The notes under the pieces are model-generated. The model saw nothing but the letters and a program-made list of their open reading frames with translations, was not told the DNA's origin and ran no database searches. A stretch of 60,806 nucleotides of DNA from Pseudooctadecabacter sp. (GTDB lineage: Bacteria; Pseudomonadota; Alphaproteobacteria; Rhodobacterales; Rhodobacteraceae), in the NCBI RefSeq assembly GCF_020627745.1, contig NZ_JAHDGE010000010.1:1-60806 (forward strand). The letters run 5' to 3'. Shown piece by piece: positions 43,022-52,329 of this stretch (positions are counted from its first letter, which is position 1; each line of letters opens with the position of its first letter). Made by a program: the position numbers and the translations under genes.

Positions 43022-44698
43022 ATGTCTATCAAACCCCCCTTATCGGATCTTCCGATCAAGACAGCGGACAGCGGTTTTTACAGTGGCTTTAGTGTCAATG
43101 TGGCCGTGATCAGTAAAATTATCATCTCCGTTCTGGCGGTGTGGTGCATCGTCTGGCCCATTCAGGCAGGCGCTGTTCTGGGCAACTGGAATGCCATTAT
43201 CCTCGAGATTTTCGCATCCTGGTACATCTGGGTGACGGCGGCGTTTGTCATCACCTGCCTTATTCTGGCGCTGTGGCCTGCGTCGGGCCGCATGAAGCTG
43301 GGCGCGGATCACGAAGTGCCCGAGTTTACGAACTTCTCATGGTTTTCGATGATGTTTGGTGCCGGTATCGGTGTGGGCATGTTGACGTGGGCTGTGGCCG
43401 AACCGGTGGCGCATTTCAAGAACAACCCTTCGGTTATTCAGGGCATCACGGACGGATCGGCCGAAAACAACATCATGGCGGCCTATGAATGGTCCTATCT
43501 GCACTGGGGCTTCAGCGCGTGGTCGACCTATGCGATTGCCGGTCTGGCACTGGCGTTTTTCGCCTATCGTCGCGGGCTGCCGCTGACGATCCGGTCCTCG
43601 CTGACGCCGCTCTTTGGCAAGGCGCTGTCGGGTCCGCTGGGCAATATCATCGACATCGTGGCCGTTGTGGCAACGATCCTTGGTGTGGCGCAGACGCTGG
43701 GCTTTGGTGTGGAACAGTTCGTCGCGGGTCTGAACCGGATCGGCATCAGCGGGCTGGTGATGGAAGACGGATCGGCCACAACGGTCGGTATCATCGTGGC
43801 ACTGCTGTTCATCATGGGTGCATCGACCCTGTCGGCCATGTCCGGCGTGGGCAAGGGCATCAAATGGCTGTCCAACATCAACATGGTTCTGTCGATCTTC
43901 CTGCTGGGCTTCTTCATCATCTTCGGGGCCACATGGTTCGGCGTGAACGCGTTTTTCGTGGGCATCTGGGAATACCTCAAGGCGCTGCCATGGATGTCGT
44001 TCAACGTCTTCGTCTCGGACGGTGTGGAAGGGTCTGAAAGCTTCTTGCTGGCGCAGTGGCAGGGCTGGTGGCCCGTGTTCTACTGGGCGTGGTGGATTGC
44101 ATTTGCCCCCTTCGTGGGCCTGTTCCTGGCACGGATTTCCCGTGGCCGGACGATCCGCGAATTCGTGTTGGGTGCGATGATCGTGCCTGCGCTGATGTGC
44201 TTTGTCTGGTTCGCATGGGCCGGTGGCACCGCGATTGACCTGACGCTGAACGGCGATGCGGGTGACACGATCTTTGGCGCGGCCAATGGCGACAAGATCT
44301 TCGCCATGACCGAGTTCATGCTGGCCCCGATTGCCGAGGCGCTGGCCTGGGCGATGGCGGTTCTGATCGTGGTCTTGCTGATGACCTTCCTTGTGACCTC
44401 GGCTGACTCTGCGGTGCTGATCGTGAACACGATCAATGCGGCAGGTGACGAAGGCCCGAAGGCGCGTCCGCATATCCTGTTCTGGGGTGCGGCACTGGCG
44501 CTGGTGGTTGGCGGTTTGCTGATCTCCGGCGGCACGGGTGCCATTCAGACAGCAATGGTCATCGGCGCGCTGCCGTTCTCGGTGGTGATGGCGCTGATGT
44601 GTATTTCGCTGCTGAAAGCGGTCTACAACGATGGTCGCCGCGAGGCGGCAGGCGTTGAATCCGTGACCGTGGACACGCAGGCGACACCGGCTGAATAA
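43022..44698 (+). CDS. BCCT family glycine betaine/choline/carnitine transporter
   Basis: 558 residues, 12 predicted spans. The core GAGIGVGMLTWAVAEP and the Trp-rich segment WAWWIAFAPFVGLFLARISRGRTIREF are diagnostic of BCCT carriers and include the substrate tryptophan cage region. Na+- or H+-coupled uptake of betaine-like compounds for osmoprotection or as carbon and nitrogen source. Alone on its strand, closed by the terminator at 44723. Confidence 0.96.
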   Translation: MSIKPPLSDLPIKTADSGFYSGFSVNVAVISKIIISVLAVWCIVWPIQAGAVLGNWNAIILEIFASWYIWVTAAFVITCLILALWPASGRMKLGADHEVPEFTNFSWFSMMFGAGIGVGMLTWAVAEPVAHFKNNPSVIQGITDGSAENNIMAAYEWSYLHWGFSAWSTYAIAGLALAFFAYRRGLPLTIRSSLTPLFGKALSGPLGNIIDIVAVVATILGVAQTLGFGVEQFVAGLNRIGISGLVMEDGSATTVGIIVALLFIMGASTLSAMSGVGKGIKWLSNINMVLSIFLLGFFIIFGATWFGVNAFFVGIWEYLKALPWMSFNVFVSDGVEGSESFLLAQWQGWWPVFYWAWWIAFAPFVGLFLARISRGRTIREFVLGAMIVPALMCFVWFAWAGGTAIDLTLNGDAGDTIFGAANGDKIFAMTEFMLAPIAEALAWAMAVLIVVLLMTFLVTSADSAVLIVNTINAAGDEGPKARPHILFWGAALALVVGGLLISGGTGAIQTAMVIGALPFSVVMALMCISLLKAVYNDGRREAAGVESVTVDTQATPAE

Positions 44699-44722
44699 GC
44701 GCCGTTCGTTTTGAGACTTCAG

Positions 44723-44752
44723 AAGCCCCGCAGTGAAAGCTGCGGGGCTTTT
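44723..44752. terminator. Bidirectional terminator between BCCT and matB genes
   Basis: AAGCCCCGCAG / CTGCGGGGCTT stem with a loop of 6 nt and TTTT on the plus side; faces the convergent acyl-CoA ligase stop at 44759. Confidence 0.9.
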
Positions 44753-44758
44753 GCGTGT

Positions 44759-46249
44759 TTATCCGTGGTCGGCGCGCAGTTGGGTTTTCTGGACCTTGCC
44801 CATGGAGTTGCGCGGCAGGGCGGGCAGGACCACGTAGCGGCGCGGGTGTTTGAACCGCGCAAGCGCGGCGGTGACCGCGTGGGTCAGGGTCGCGTCATCG
44901 GGCGGGGTGTCCGCATCCGTGGGCACGATCGCGGCCACGGTTGTTTCGCCAAAATCCGGATCAGGGACACCGAAAACGGCTGTTTCCAAAACGCCCGGAA
45001 CGGCGTTCAGTACGTCCTCGATTTCCTTGGGATAGATGTTGTAGCCGCCTGAGATGATCAGGTCCTTGGCGCGGCCTACGATGGTCACGCGGGCGTCCGC
45101 GTCCATGGTGGCAAGGTCGCCGGTGATGAAAAACCCGTCCGTCGTCATGTCTTCGGCGGTTTTGTCGGGCATGTTCCAATAGCCTTGAAAGACGTTGGCG
45201 CCGCGGACTTCAAGCGTGCCGATGTCGCCTTCGGGGGTGGGCTGGCCGTCTGTGCGGATGCGGACCTCAACCCCGGGCAGGGCCATGCCCACGGTGCCCG
45301 CGATGCGCGGTCCGTCGTAGGGGTTTGAGGTGATCATATTCGTCTCCGTCATCCCGTAGCGTTCAAGGATGCGGTGGCCGGTGCGGTCTTCGAACGCGGT
45401 ATGGGTTTCGGCCAGCAGCGGGGCGGAGCCGGAAATGAAAAGCCGCATGTTGGCGGCCCTGTCGCGGGTGAGGCGTGGGTCGCCCAGCAGACGGGTGTAA
45501 AAGGTCGGCACGCCCATCATCAGGGTGGATCGGGGCAATTCATCAAAGATCGTATCAAGATCAAACGCCCCCATCAGCCGCACTTGCGCGCCAGCCAGAA
45601 GGGCGGTGTTCATCGCCACGAACAGCCCGTGGGTGTGAAAGACGGGCAGGGCGTGGATCAGGCGGTCTTGATTGGTGATTTGCCACAGGTCTTTCAGGGA
45701 GTGGGCGTTGGACAGCAGGTTGCGATGCGACATCATCGCACCCTTGGACCGCCCCGTGGTGCCGGAGGTATAGAGCAGCCCCGCAAGGTCATCCGCCCCG
45801 CGCGGGACGGTTTGAAAGGTGGTGGGGGCCGCATCGGCGGCATGGCTGAGGGTGCCGCCTTGTGCGGTGTCGAGCGTCAGGACCGGGCGGGGCGCGCTGA
45901 TGGGGGTGATGTCGTCCAGAGCGTTCGGCGCGCAGACCACGAGGGCGGGGTCCGCGTCTTCGATGAAATAGCGCACCTCGGCCTGCGTGTAGGCGGTGTT
46001 GAGCGGCAAGAACACCGCACCCGACTGCAGGCAGGCTGCATAAAGGGCAAGGAACTCCGCGCTTTTGGGGGCTTGCACCACCACGCGGTCGCCGGATTTC
46101 ACGCCGGTTTGCACAAGCACATGGGCGATTTGCGCGGCACGTTTGGTGAAGTCATCAAAGGACAGGGTGGTGCCGTCATCCAGCGCCAGAAACGGGGCAG
46201 GGTTGCCCTGATGGGGCGCGATGAGCGCGTCGTAAAGCAGGTTTGTCAT
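44759..46249 (-). CDS. matB: Malonyl-CoA synthetase
   Basis: 496 residues, AMP-forming. LLYTSGTTGRSKGAMMSHRN (P-loop), PVFHTHGLFVAMN, YGMTETNMITSNP and GRAKDLIISGGYNIYPKEIEDVLNAV plus PRNSMGKVQKTQLR (catalytic lysine) match MatB/ACSF3. Activates malonate (or methylmalonate) to the CoA ester. No matA decarboxylase is beside it. The start ATG at 46249 lies about 100 nt from tRNA-Gly on the other strand. Confidence 0.9.
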   Translation of the reverse strand: MTNLLYDALIAPHQGNPAPFLALDDGTTLSFDDFTKRAAQIAHVLVQTGVKSGDRVVVQAPKSAEFLALYAACLQSGAVFLPLNTAYTQAEVRYFIEDADPALVVCAPNALDDITPISAPRPVLTLDTAQGGTLSHAADAAPTTFQTVPRGADDLAGLLYTSGTTGRSKGAMMSHRNLLSNAHSLKDLWQITNQDRLIHALPVFHTHGLFVAMNTALLAGAQVRLMGAFDLDTIFDELPRSTLMMGVPTFYTRLLGDPRLTRDRAANMRLFISGSAPLLAETHTAFEDRTGHRILERYGMTETNMITSNPYDGPRIAGTVGMALPGVEVRIRTDGQPTPEGDIGTLEVRGANVFQGYWNMPDKTAEDMTTDGFFITGDLATMDADARVTIVGRAKDLIISGGYNIYPKEIEDVLNAVPGVLETAVFGVPDPDFGETTVAAIVPTDADTPPDDATLTHAVTAALARFKHPRRYVVLPALPRNSMGKVQKTQLRADHG

Positions 46250-46350
46250 GGCGCGGGACTATAGGGATTTTTGCCCCTCTGCCCAGATGATTTGGCGCAT
46301 GTGGCGTCTTGACCCTGTCAGCGGGGCGGCGTATTCCAGCCCCACACGGC

Positions 46351-46424
46351 GCGGGCGTTGTGTAGTGGTAAGACCTTAGCCTTCCAAGCTAATGACGCGG
46401 GTTCGATTCCCGCCGCCCGCTCCA
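46351..46424 (+). tRNA. tRNA-Gly (TCC)
   Basis: 74 nt including the encoded CCA (46422-46424). Acceptor stem GCGGGCG / CGCCCGC; anticodon stem TTAGC / GCTAA with loop CTTCCAA gives anticodon TCC; T arm GCGGG TTCGATT CCCGC. Reads GGA (and GGG) codons. A reversed copy of the palindromic repeat family follows at 46478. Confidence 0.97.
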
Positions 46425-46477
46425 CCAGTTTTTCCTTACAGATTGATCTGCGATCAGCACCTGCGGTGGGCGGGGTG

Positions 46478-46530
46478 CAAATTTTCTGCGAAAATTTGGC
46501 CTCCGGCGGAGGTATTTCTGAACCAGAGAA
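46478..46530 (-). repeat. Palindromic repeat element, reversed copy after tRNA-Gly
   Basis: A 9-3-9 palindrome (CAAATTTTC-TGC-GAAAATTTG) at 46478-46498, then GGCCTCCGGCGGAGGTATTT and CTGAACCAGAGAAG. Read on the minus strand the latter is CTTCTCTGGTTC then A-rich AAATACCTC, matching the tail of copy 2 at 36600-36625. GATC-TGC-GATC at 46448-46458 is another 3-nt-centred palindrome. Confidence 0.7.
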
Positions 46531-46612
46531 GCAGGGGGCTGCGCGTCCCTGACCTGTTGTGCCTTTGGGCGCGCCGGATTAAGTCTGCCCTTGACGCAAA
46601 TGAGGAGTGAGC

Positions 46613-48406
46613 ATGGCGGAGGCCCCCAGAGCGGCGAGCGAGGAGCGCGCGCGATCCAAGGAGATCGGTGCGCTGGGCGCGCTGTGGCCCTTCTTGCGGC
46701 CTTATGGCTGGATGATCGCGCTGGCTGTGACGGCGCTGGTGATCACGGCGGCCATGTCGCTGGTGTTGCCTTTGGCCGTGCGGCGGGTCGTCGACAATTT
46801 CGAGACCGCCGATGTGGCTTTGCTGGACGGGTATTTTGGTGCGGCCATTGGCATTGCGGCGGTCTTGGCCGTGGGCACGGCGTTGCGGTATTATTTCGTG
46901 ACACGGCTGGGGGAGCGGGTGGTCGCGGACATTCGCGTCGCTGTTTTCGACCGGATGATCGGGATGAGCCCTGCATTCTACGAGCGGATCATGACCGGCG
47001 AGGTGCTGAGCCGGATCACCACCGACACGACCCTGATCCTCAGCGTGATCGGGTCGTCTGTGTCCATCGCCCTGCGCAATCTGTTGATCCTGTTTGGCGG
47101 CATCGGGTTGATGCTGTGGACCTCTGTGAAGATGTCGTTGATGGTGCTGTGGCCCATTCCGGTGATTATTTTTCCGATCATCATTCTGGGGCGCAAGGTG
47201 AGGCGTCTCAGCAAGGAAAATCAGGACTGGATCGCGCAGAGTTCGGGCGATGCGTCGGAACAGTTGCTGAGTGCGCAGACGGTGCAGGCCTTCACCCATG
47301 AGGGGCCGAGCCGGGCGAATTTCCATCAGGTGACCGAACGCAGCTTTGACGCCGCGCGCCGCCGGATCGGGACGCGGGCCGTCCTGACGGCGATTGTCAT
47401 TTTCATGGCGTTTTCGGCCATCGTCGGCTTTTTGTGGATGGGCGCGTCGGACGTGCGCTCCGGTGTGATCACCGTGGGCGAATTGGTGCAGTTCATGATC
47501 TACACGATCATGGTCGCGGGGGCCGTGGCCGCCTTGACCGAGATCTGGTCGGAGTTGCAGCGCGCAGCCGGTGCCACGGAGCGGCTGGTGGAATTGCTGA
47601 CGGCGGACGATGCGGTGCGTGATCCCGCGCAGCCTGTGGCGGTGCCCGACCGGCGCCATGGTGAGATCGCCTTTGAAGACGTGCAGTTCTCCTATCCGGC
47701 GCGCCCCAATGTGGCGGCTTTGGATGGGGTGTCCTTTACTGTGCATCCCGGTGAAACGGTGGCACTGGTGGGCCCGTCGGGGGCGGGCAAGACGACGATC
47801 ATCCAGCTGTTGTTGCGGTTTTATGATCCGGCGGCGGGGCGGATCACCTTTGACGGGGTGGACCTGCGGGATTTGAGCCGCGCGGATTTCCGGCGGCACA
47901 TGGCGTTGGTGCCTCAGGATCCTGTGATCTTTGCGGCCTCGGCCCGTGAGAACATCCGCTTTGGCCGGCCAGAGGCCACGGATGCCGAAGTTGAAGCCGC
48001 GGCACAGGCGGCGGCGGCGCATGAGTTCCTATCGGCATTGCCTGAGGGCTATGACAGCTACGTAGGCGAACGGGGTGTCATGCTGTCGGGCGGTCAAAAG
48101 CAGCGGATTGCCATTGCGCGCGCGATTTTGCGAGATGCGCCGGTGTTGTTGCTGGATGAGGCGACGAGTGCTTTGGACGCGGAATCGGAACGTGCGGTGC
48201 AGCAGGCGGTGGATCACCTGTCGGCGGATCGCACGACCTTGATCGTGGCGCACAGGCTGGCGACGGTGAAGAAAGCGGACCGGATTTTGGTGTTTGATCA
48301 GGGGCGGATTGTGGCGCAAGGCACCCATGATGCGCTGGTGTCCGAAGACGGGCTTTATGCGCGGCTGGCGCGGCTGCAATTCACGGACGGGATTGCGGCG
48401 GAGTAA
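46613..48406 (+). CDS. ABC transporter, fused permease and ATPase (MsbA-like exporter)
   Basis: 597 residues. Six spans in the first 320, then the ATPase: VALVGPSGAGKTTIIQLLLRF (Walker A), LSGGQKQRIAIARAILRD (signature), VLLLDEATSALDAESE (Walker B and D loop), VAHRLATV (H loop). Homodimeric exporter of lipids or hydrophobic molecules; substrate unknown. The ATG at 46613 has an AGGAG site 8 nt upstream; a GTG at 46607 overlaps the site and is less likely. Confidence 0.94.
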   Translation: MAEAPRAASEERARSKEIGALGALWPFLRPYGWMIALAVTALVITAAMSLVLPLAVRRVVDNFETADVALLDGYFGAAIGIAAVLAVGTALRYYFVTRLGERVVADIRVAVFDRMIGMSPAFYERIMTGEVLSRITTDTTLILSVIGSSVSIALRNLLILFGGIGLMLWTSVKMSLMVLWPIPVIIFPIIILGRKVRRLSKENQDWIAQSSGDASEQLLSAQTVQAFTHEGPSRANFHQVTERSFDAARRRIGTRAVLTAIVIFMAFSAIVGFLWMGASDVRSGVITVGELVQFMIYTIMVAGAVAALTEIWSELQRAAGATERLVELLTADDAVRDPAQPVAVPDRRHGEIAFEDVQFSYPARPNVAALDGVSFTVHPGETVALVGPSGAGKTTIIQLLLRFYDPAAGRITFDGVDLRDLSRADFRRHMALVPQDPVIFAASARENIRFGRPEATDAEVEAAAQAAAAHEFLSALPEGYDSYVGERGVMLSGGQKQRIAIARAILRDAPVLLLDEATSALDAESERAVQQAVDHLSADRTTLIVAHRLATVKKADRILVFDQGRIVAQGTHDALVSEDGLYARLARLQFTDGIAAE

Positions 48407-48423
48407 GTATTGACCGGACGGCC

Positions 48424-48448
48424 GGAACGATTAACCGGCTGGTAGGTT
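48424..48448 (+). promoter_or_regulatory. Candidate ECF-type promoter of the LysM gene
   Basis: GGAAC at 48424-48428 with GGTT at 48445-48448 (spacer 16), 34 nt before the ATG of the LysM protein. Shares GGAACGATT with the csbD promoter at 5973; the -10 has G for C. Confidence 0.45.
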
Positions 48449-48482
48449 TCCTTTATGTGAACACATATAAAGGAGCCTCCCC

Positions 48483-48890
48483 ATGGGCCTGTTTAATTTC
48501 TGGAAATCATCCGGTAAAAAAGTCGCGGATGAGCCGACGGCAGACGATCTGCGCAAAGAGGTCGAGGACCTTGGCCTGAGCGCCGAAGGACTGGATATCA
48601 AGGTTGAGGGGGACAAGGTCAAAGTCTCGGGCGGGTCACATTCCAAAGAAGAGCGTGAGAAGGTCATTCTGGCCGTGGGCAACGTCGAAGGTGTGGCCGA
48701 AGTCGAAGATGACGATACCGAAGACGCTGTGTTTCATACGGTGGAAAGCGGCGACAACCTGTCTGCCATCGCCAAAAAGACGCTGGGCGACGCCAACAAA
48801 TATATGAAAATCTTTGAGGCCAACAAGCCGATGCTGAGCGACCCGGACAAGATCTATCCCGGTCAGGTGCTGCGAATCCCGCAGGACTGA
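48483..48890 (+). CDS. BON-LysM protein (YgaU/Kbp-like potassium-binding)
   Basis: 135 residues. Residues about 22-78 resemble a BON domain (LGLSAEGLDIKVEGDKVKVSGGSHSKEEREKVI read in parts) and 83-133 a LysM domain (FHTVESGDNLSAIAKKTLGDANKYMKIFEANKPML). This order and length match E. coli Kbp/YgaU, a cytosolic potassium-binding protein of stationary/hyperosmotic conditions. ATG at 48483 has AAGGAG upstream. Likely stress-induced; terminator at 48920. Confidence 0.92.
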   Translation: MGLFNFWKSSGKKVADEPTADDLRKEVEDLGLSAEGLDIKVEGDKVKVSGGSHSKEEREKVILAVGNVEGVAEVEDDDTEDAVFHTVESGDNLSAIAKKTLGDANKYMKIFEANKPMLSDPDKIYPGQVLRIPQD

Positions 48891-48919
48891 TCCAGACGGA
48901 TTCAACCGCGAGATAACAG

Positions 48920-48947
48920 GGGCAGTCCACATCGGGCTGCCCTTTTT
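48920..48947 (+). terminator. Terminator of the LysM gene
   Basis: GGGCAG / CTGCCC stem with an 11-nt loop and TTTTT, 30 nt past the stop. Confidence 0.8.
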
Positions 48948-49045
48948 CGTAGCGTTAGACTTGCACGGGGGGACAATAGGTCACATCCTGCAATAAGGGA
49001 CACGAAGCCGTCGGAGGAGGCGGCCCATTTAAGGGAGGTGCGACC

Positions 49046-50941
49046 ATGACTTTTGCGTCAATGGCCGATCGGAATGCGATTGAGAATGAAATGCCATGGG
49101 GCGAGCGTGAGCTGCCCCATTCTGTCTGGGCCCAGCTGGGCGAGACGGCGGGCAAATACGGGGACCGCAAGGCGGTCACGTTCCAGATGTTTTCGGGTGA
49201 GAATGATCCTGATGAGACCCTGACCTGGTCGCAGTTGCAGGGCAAAGTGGCCCAGACGGCGAACCTGTTTCGCGATCTTGGTGTGGGGTCCGATGATGTG
49301 GTGGCCTTCCTGCTGCCCAATTCCATGGAAACGGTGCTGACCTATCTGGGTGGCACGGTCGCGGGCATTGTGAACCCGATCAACCCGCTGCTGGATGCCG
49401 ACCAGATCGGCGCGATCCTGCGGGAAACCAATGCCAAGGTGCTGGTCACCCTGCGCGCCTTCCCCAAGACGGATGTGGCGCAAAAGGCGGCTGAAGCGGT
49501 CGATCTGGCGCCCAACGTCAAGACGGTGGTTGAGGTTGATTTGCTCAAATACCTCACCGGCATCAAGAAACTGATCGTGCCGCTGATCCGCCCGAAGGTG
49601 AAGGTGAACCACGGGGCCACGGTGATTGATTTTAACAAATCCATCGCCAAACAGCCCAGCACGTTGAAATTCGATGACCCCAAGGAAGACCGCGTTGCGG
49701 CCTATTTCCACACGGGCGGGACCACGGGCATGCCCAAGGTGGCACAGCACCGCAATTCGGGCATCATCTACAACGCGTGGCTGGGCAACCGGTTGTTGTT
49801 CACCCATGAGGACGTGCAAATGGTGCCGCTGCCGCTGTTCCACGTCTTTGCGACGATTGTGGCCATGGGGGCGTCACTGTCCTCGGGGGCGCAGATCGTG
49901 TTTCCGACGCCGCAGGGCTACCGCGGGGACGGTGTGTTCGACAATTTCTGGAAGCTGATCGAACGCCACAAGGCGACGTTCATGATCACCGTGCCGACGG
50001 CCATGTCGGCCCTGATGCAACGTCCTGTGAATGCCAATATCGACAGCCTGCGGTTGGCCTTCTGCGGGTCTGCCCCGCTGCCGCTTGAGCTGTACAAGAA
50101 GTTCGAGGCCGCCGCCGGTGTGAACATTTGCGAAGGCTACGGTCTGACGGAGGCCACGTGCCTTGTGTCCATCAACCCGCCCGAGGGGGAGAAGAAGGTG
50201 GGCTCCATCGGGTGCCCGTTCCCCTATACCAACGTGCGCATCGTCGATCCCGCGACACAGCTTGATCTGGGCACCGACGAGATCGGCGAGATTTGCGTCT
50301 ATTCCCCCGGTGTCAGCCAAGGCGACACCTATACGGAGGCCGACAAAAACGCGGACCTTTATTACCCCGGTGCCAACGTCAAAGCGCGCCAGTATCTGCG
50401 CACAGGCGATCTGGGGCGCATTGATGCGGACGGGTATTTGTGGATCACGGGCCGCGCCAAAGATCTGATCATTCGTGGCGGTCACAACATCGACCCCGCC
50501 GAGATTGAGGAGGCTTTGGCCGGTCACGCGCAGGTGGCCTTCGCCGGTGCCATCGGTCAGCCCGATGCCCACGCGGGTGAGGTGCCCGCCGCCTATGTGG
50601 AACTGGTGGACGGAGCGACCGTCACGGTGGAAGAACTGATGGAGTTCGCCAAAAACCACATCCACGAACGTGCAGCCTATCCCAAGCATCTGGAAATTCT
50701 GGATGAATTGCCCAAAACCGCCGTTGGCAAAATCTTTAAGCCTGACCTGCGCAAATCTGCGATCACGCGGATTTACAACAAGGCGCTGGCGGATGCCGGC
50801 GTCGGGGCAGAGGTGACGTCGGTGATCGAGGACAAGAAGCGCGGGCTGGTGGCGCAGGTGACCAAGACCGGTGAAACCACTGATGAGGCCGTGACCGGCG
50901 CGCTGGGCAGCTTCACCCGACCGTGGGAATGGGCGGCGTAA
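49046..50941 (+). CDS. Acyl-CoA synthetase, long form
   Basis: 631 residues, AMP-forming. FHTGGTTGMPKVAQHRNSG is the P-loop, EGYGLTEATCLVSINPP the A5 motif, YLRTGDLGRIDADGYLWITGRAKDLIIRGGHNIDPAEIEEAL the hinge (read in parts) and PKTAVGKIFKPDLRK holds the catalytic lysine. Longer than usual, with an extra C-terminal 60 residues (VTSVIEDKKRGLVAQV). GGAGG lies just before the ATG. Fatty or aromatic acid specificity cannot be read. Closed by the hairpin at 50968. Confidence 0.92.
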   Translation: MTFASMADRNAIENEMPWGERELPHSVWAQLGETAGKYGDRKAVTFQMFSGENDPDETLTWSQLQGKVAQTANLFRDLGVGSDDVVAFLLPNSMETVLTYLGGTVAGIVNPINPLLDADQIGAILRETNAKVLVTLRAFPKTDVAQKAAEAVDLAPNVKTVVEVDLLKYLTGIKKLIVPLIRPKVKVNHGATVIDFNKSIAKQPSTLKFDDPKEDRVAAYFHTGGTTGMPKVAQHRNSGIIYNAWLGNRLLFTHEDVQMVPLPLFHVFATIVAMGASLSSGAQIVFPTPQGYRGDGVFDNFWKLIERHKATFMITVPTAMSALMQRPVNANIDSLRLAFCGSAPLPLELYKKFEAAAGVNICEGYGLTEATCLVSINPPEGEKKVGSIGCPFPYTNVRIVDPATQLDLGTDEIGEICVYSPGVSQGDTYTEADKNADLYYPGANVKARQYLRTGDLGRIDADGYLWITGRAKDLIIRGGHNIDPAEIEEALAGHAQVAFAGAIGQPDAHAGEVPAAYVELVDGATVTVEELMEFAKNHIHERAAYPKHLEILDELPKTAVGKIFKPDLRKSAITRIYNKALADAGVGAEVTSVIEDKKRGLVAQVTKTGETTDEAVTGALGSFTRPWEWAA

Positions 50942-50967
50942 CGTCCATCGCAATTTGACCCGGACAG

Positions 50968-51000
50968 ACCGGCGCGCAGGGGACCTTGCGCGCCGGTTTT
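50968..51000 (+). terminator. Terminator of the acyl-CoA synthetase gene
   Basis: ACCGGCGCGCA / TGCGCGCCGGT stem with an 8-nt loop then TTTTCG, 27 nt after the stop. Confidence 0.85.
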
Positions 51001-51100
51001 CGTTTGGGGTGCCGTCCTGCACAGAAGCTGTGGGCAGGCGGGGGGTGCAAATTGCGGCTGTGCCGCTATCTTGACGCCCAGACATCAAAGGACCGTTCCC

Positions 51101-52267
51101 ATGATCACCAACACCGCCACCCGCTACGGCAGCCTTGCCCGCGTTTTGCACTGGACGATTGCCGTTTTGATCATCGGGGCGATGATCCTGGGGCAGATTG
51201 GTATCCGCACGGAGCCTACGGCAGACAACATCGGGTTTCTGACAACCGTTTTTTCATTGCACAAAACCATCGGGGTGACGGTTCTGGCCCTTGCCGTGAT
51301 CCGCGTGATCTGGGCGCTGAGCCAACCGCGCCCTGTGCCGCTGCATCCGGACCGCCGGGTTGAGACCTTCGCGGCAGAAACCGCCCATTGGGTTCTTTAT
51401 GCCGCCCTGTTCATTCTGCCTTTGTCGGGCTGGGTCATGCACGCCGCCGAAGACGGTTTTGCGCCGATCTGGTGGCCATTCGGGCAATCGTTGCCATTTG
51501 TGCCCAAATCCGAAAGCTGGGCTGCCACGGCGGGCATGGTGCATTGGGCGGCGGGGGTGACCCTCGGCGTCACACTGGCCGCACATATTGCAGGGGCGGT
51601 GAAACATGCGCTGGTGGACCGCGACAGCACGCTGTCGCGCATGTGGCGCGGAACGGAGGCCGGTGATCCGGCGCGCGCGGGCGGCCATGTAGCAGCGTTC
51701 GTGGCGTCGGCGGTAATCTGGGTTGGCGTGTTGGGGCTGACGCTGGTGTCCTTCGGGATGCCGGGCGGCGGCACACAGGCCCAGACAGCGGGCGGGGGCG
51801 AATGGACGCCGGTGGAGACGGATCTGGCCTTCACCGTTCAGCAGCTTGGCTCCGCCAGCACGGGTCATTTTGAGGCTGTCACATCGGATATTTCCTATGA
51901 CCCCGACAGCGGAACTGGCGCTGTGACGGTGACCATCGACATGACAAGCGTGACCATGGGGTCGGTGACGGATCAGGCCAAGGGCGGGGATTTCTTTGAT
52001 GTCGCGACCCATCCGGTGGCGGTATTCGAAGCCGCGATTGCGCGCGTTGACGGGGCGGATCATACGGCTGACGGTACTCTGACCCTGACGGGATCATCGG
52101 TGCCGGTGACCATGCCCTTTACCCTGATGATTGAGGACGACACGGCGCAGATGTCGGGGGCTGTCACGCTGGACCGGCGCGATTTCGGGATCGGGGCCAG
52201 CTATGATGACGAAAGCTCCGTCGGTTTCACGGTCGAGGTTGCGGTGGAGTTGACCGCCACGCGGTAA
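51101..52267 (+). CDS. Cytochrome b561 - YceI fusion protein
   Basis: 388 residues. Residues 1-215 are a cytochrome b561 with four or five spans and the usual heme histidines (ARVLHWTIAV; FSLHKTIGVT; MVHWAAGVTL; LAAHIAGAVKH), followed by a fifth span (VWVGVLGLTLV-like IWVGVLGLTLVSF). Residues about 225-388 form a YceI lipocalin-like domain (VETDLAFTVQQLGSASTGHFEAV; FFDVATHPVAVFEA; DFGIGASYDD), which would sit in the periplasm and bind an isoprenoid such as ubiquinone. ATG at 51101. Convergent with a second, free YceI gene. Confidence 0.92.
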   Translation: MITNTATRYGSLARVLHWTIAVLIIGAMILGQIGIRTEPTADNIGFLTTVFSLHKTIGVTVLALAVIRVIWALSQPRPVPLHPDRRVETFAAETAHWVLYAALFILPLSGWVMHAAEDGFAPIWWPFGQSLPFVPKSESWAATAGMVHWAAGVTLGVTLAAHIAGAVKHALVDRDSTLSRMWRGTEAGDPARAGGHVAAFVASAVIWVGVLGLTLVSFGMPGGGTQAQTAGGGEWTPVETDLAFTVQQLGSASTGHFEAVTSDISYDPDSGTGAVTVTIDMTSVTMGSVTDQAKGGDFFDVATHPVAVFEAAIARVDGADHTADGTLTLTGSSVPVTMPFTLMIEDDTAQMSGAVTLDRRDFGIGASYDDESSVGFTVEVAVELTATR

Positions 52268-52276
52268 CGTCACGAA

Positions 52277-52308
52277 AAAGGGCGCGGATCATTGCTGACC
52301 CGCGCCCT
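52277..52308 (-). terminator. Terminator of the free YceI gene
   Basis: GGGCGCGG / CCGCGCCC stem; on the minus strand it is followed by TTTTTCG. Located between convergent ends 52267 and 52330. Confidence 0.8.
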
Positions 52309-52329
52309 GTTCCGACGTCCCGGACGGGT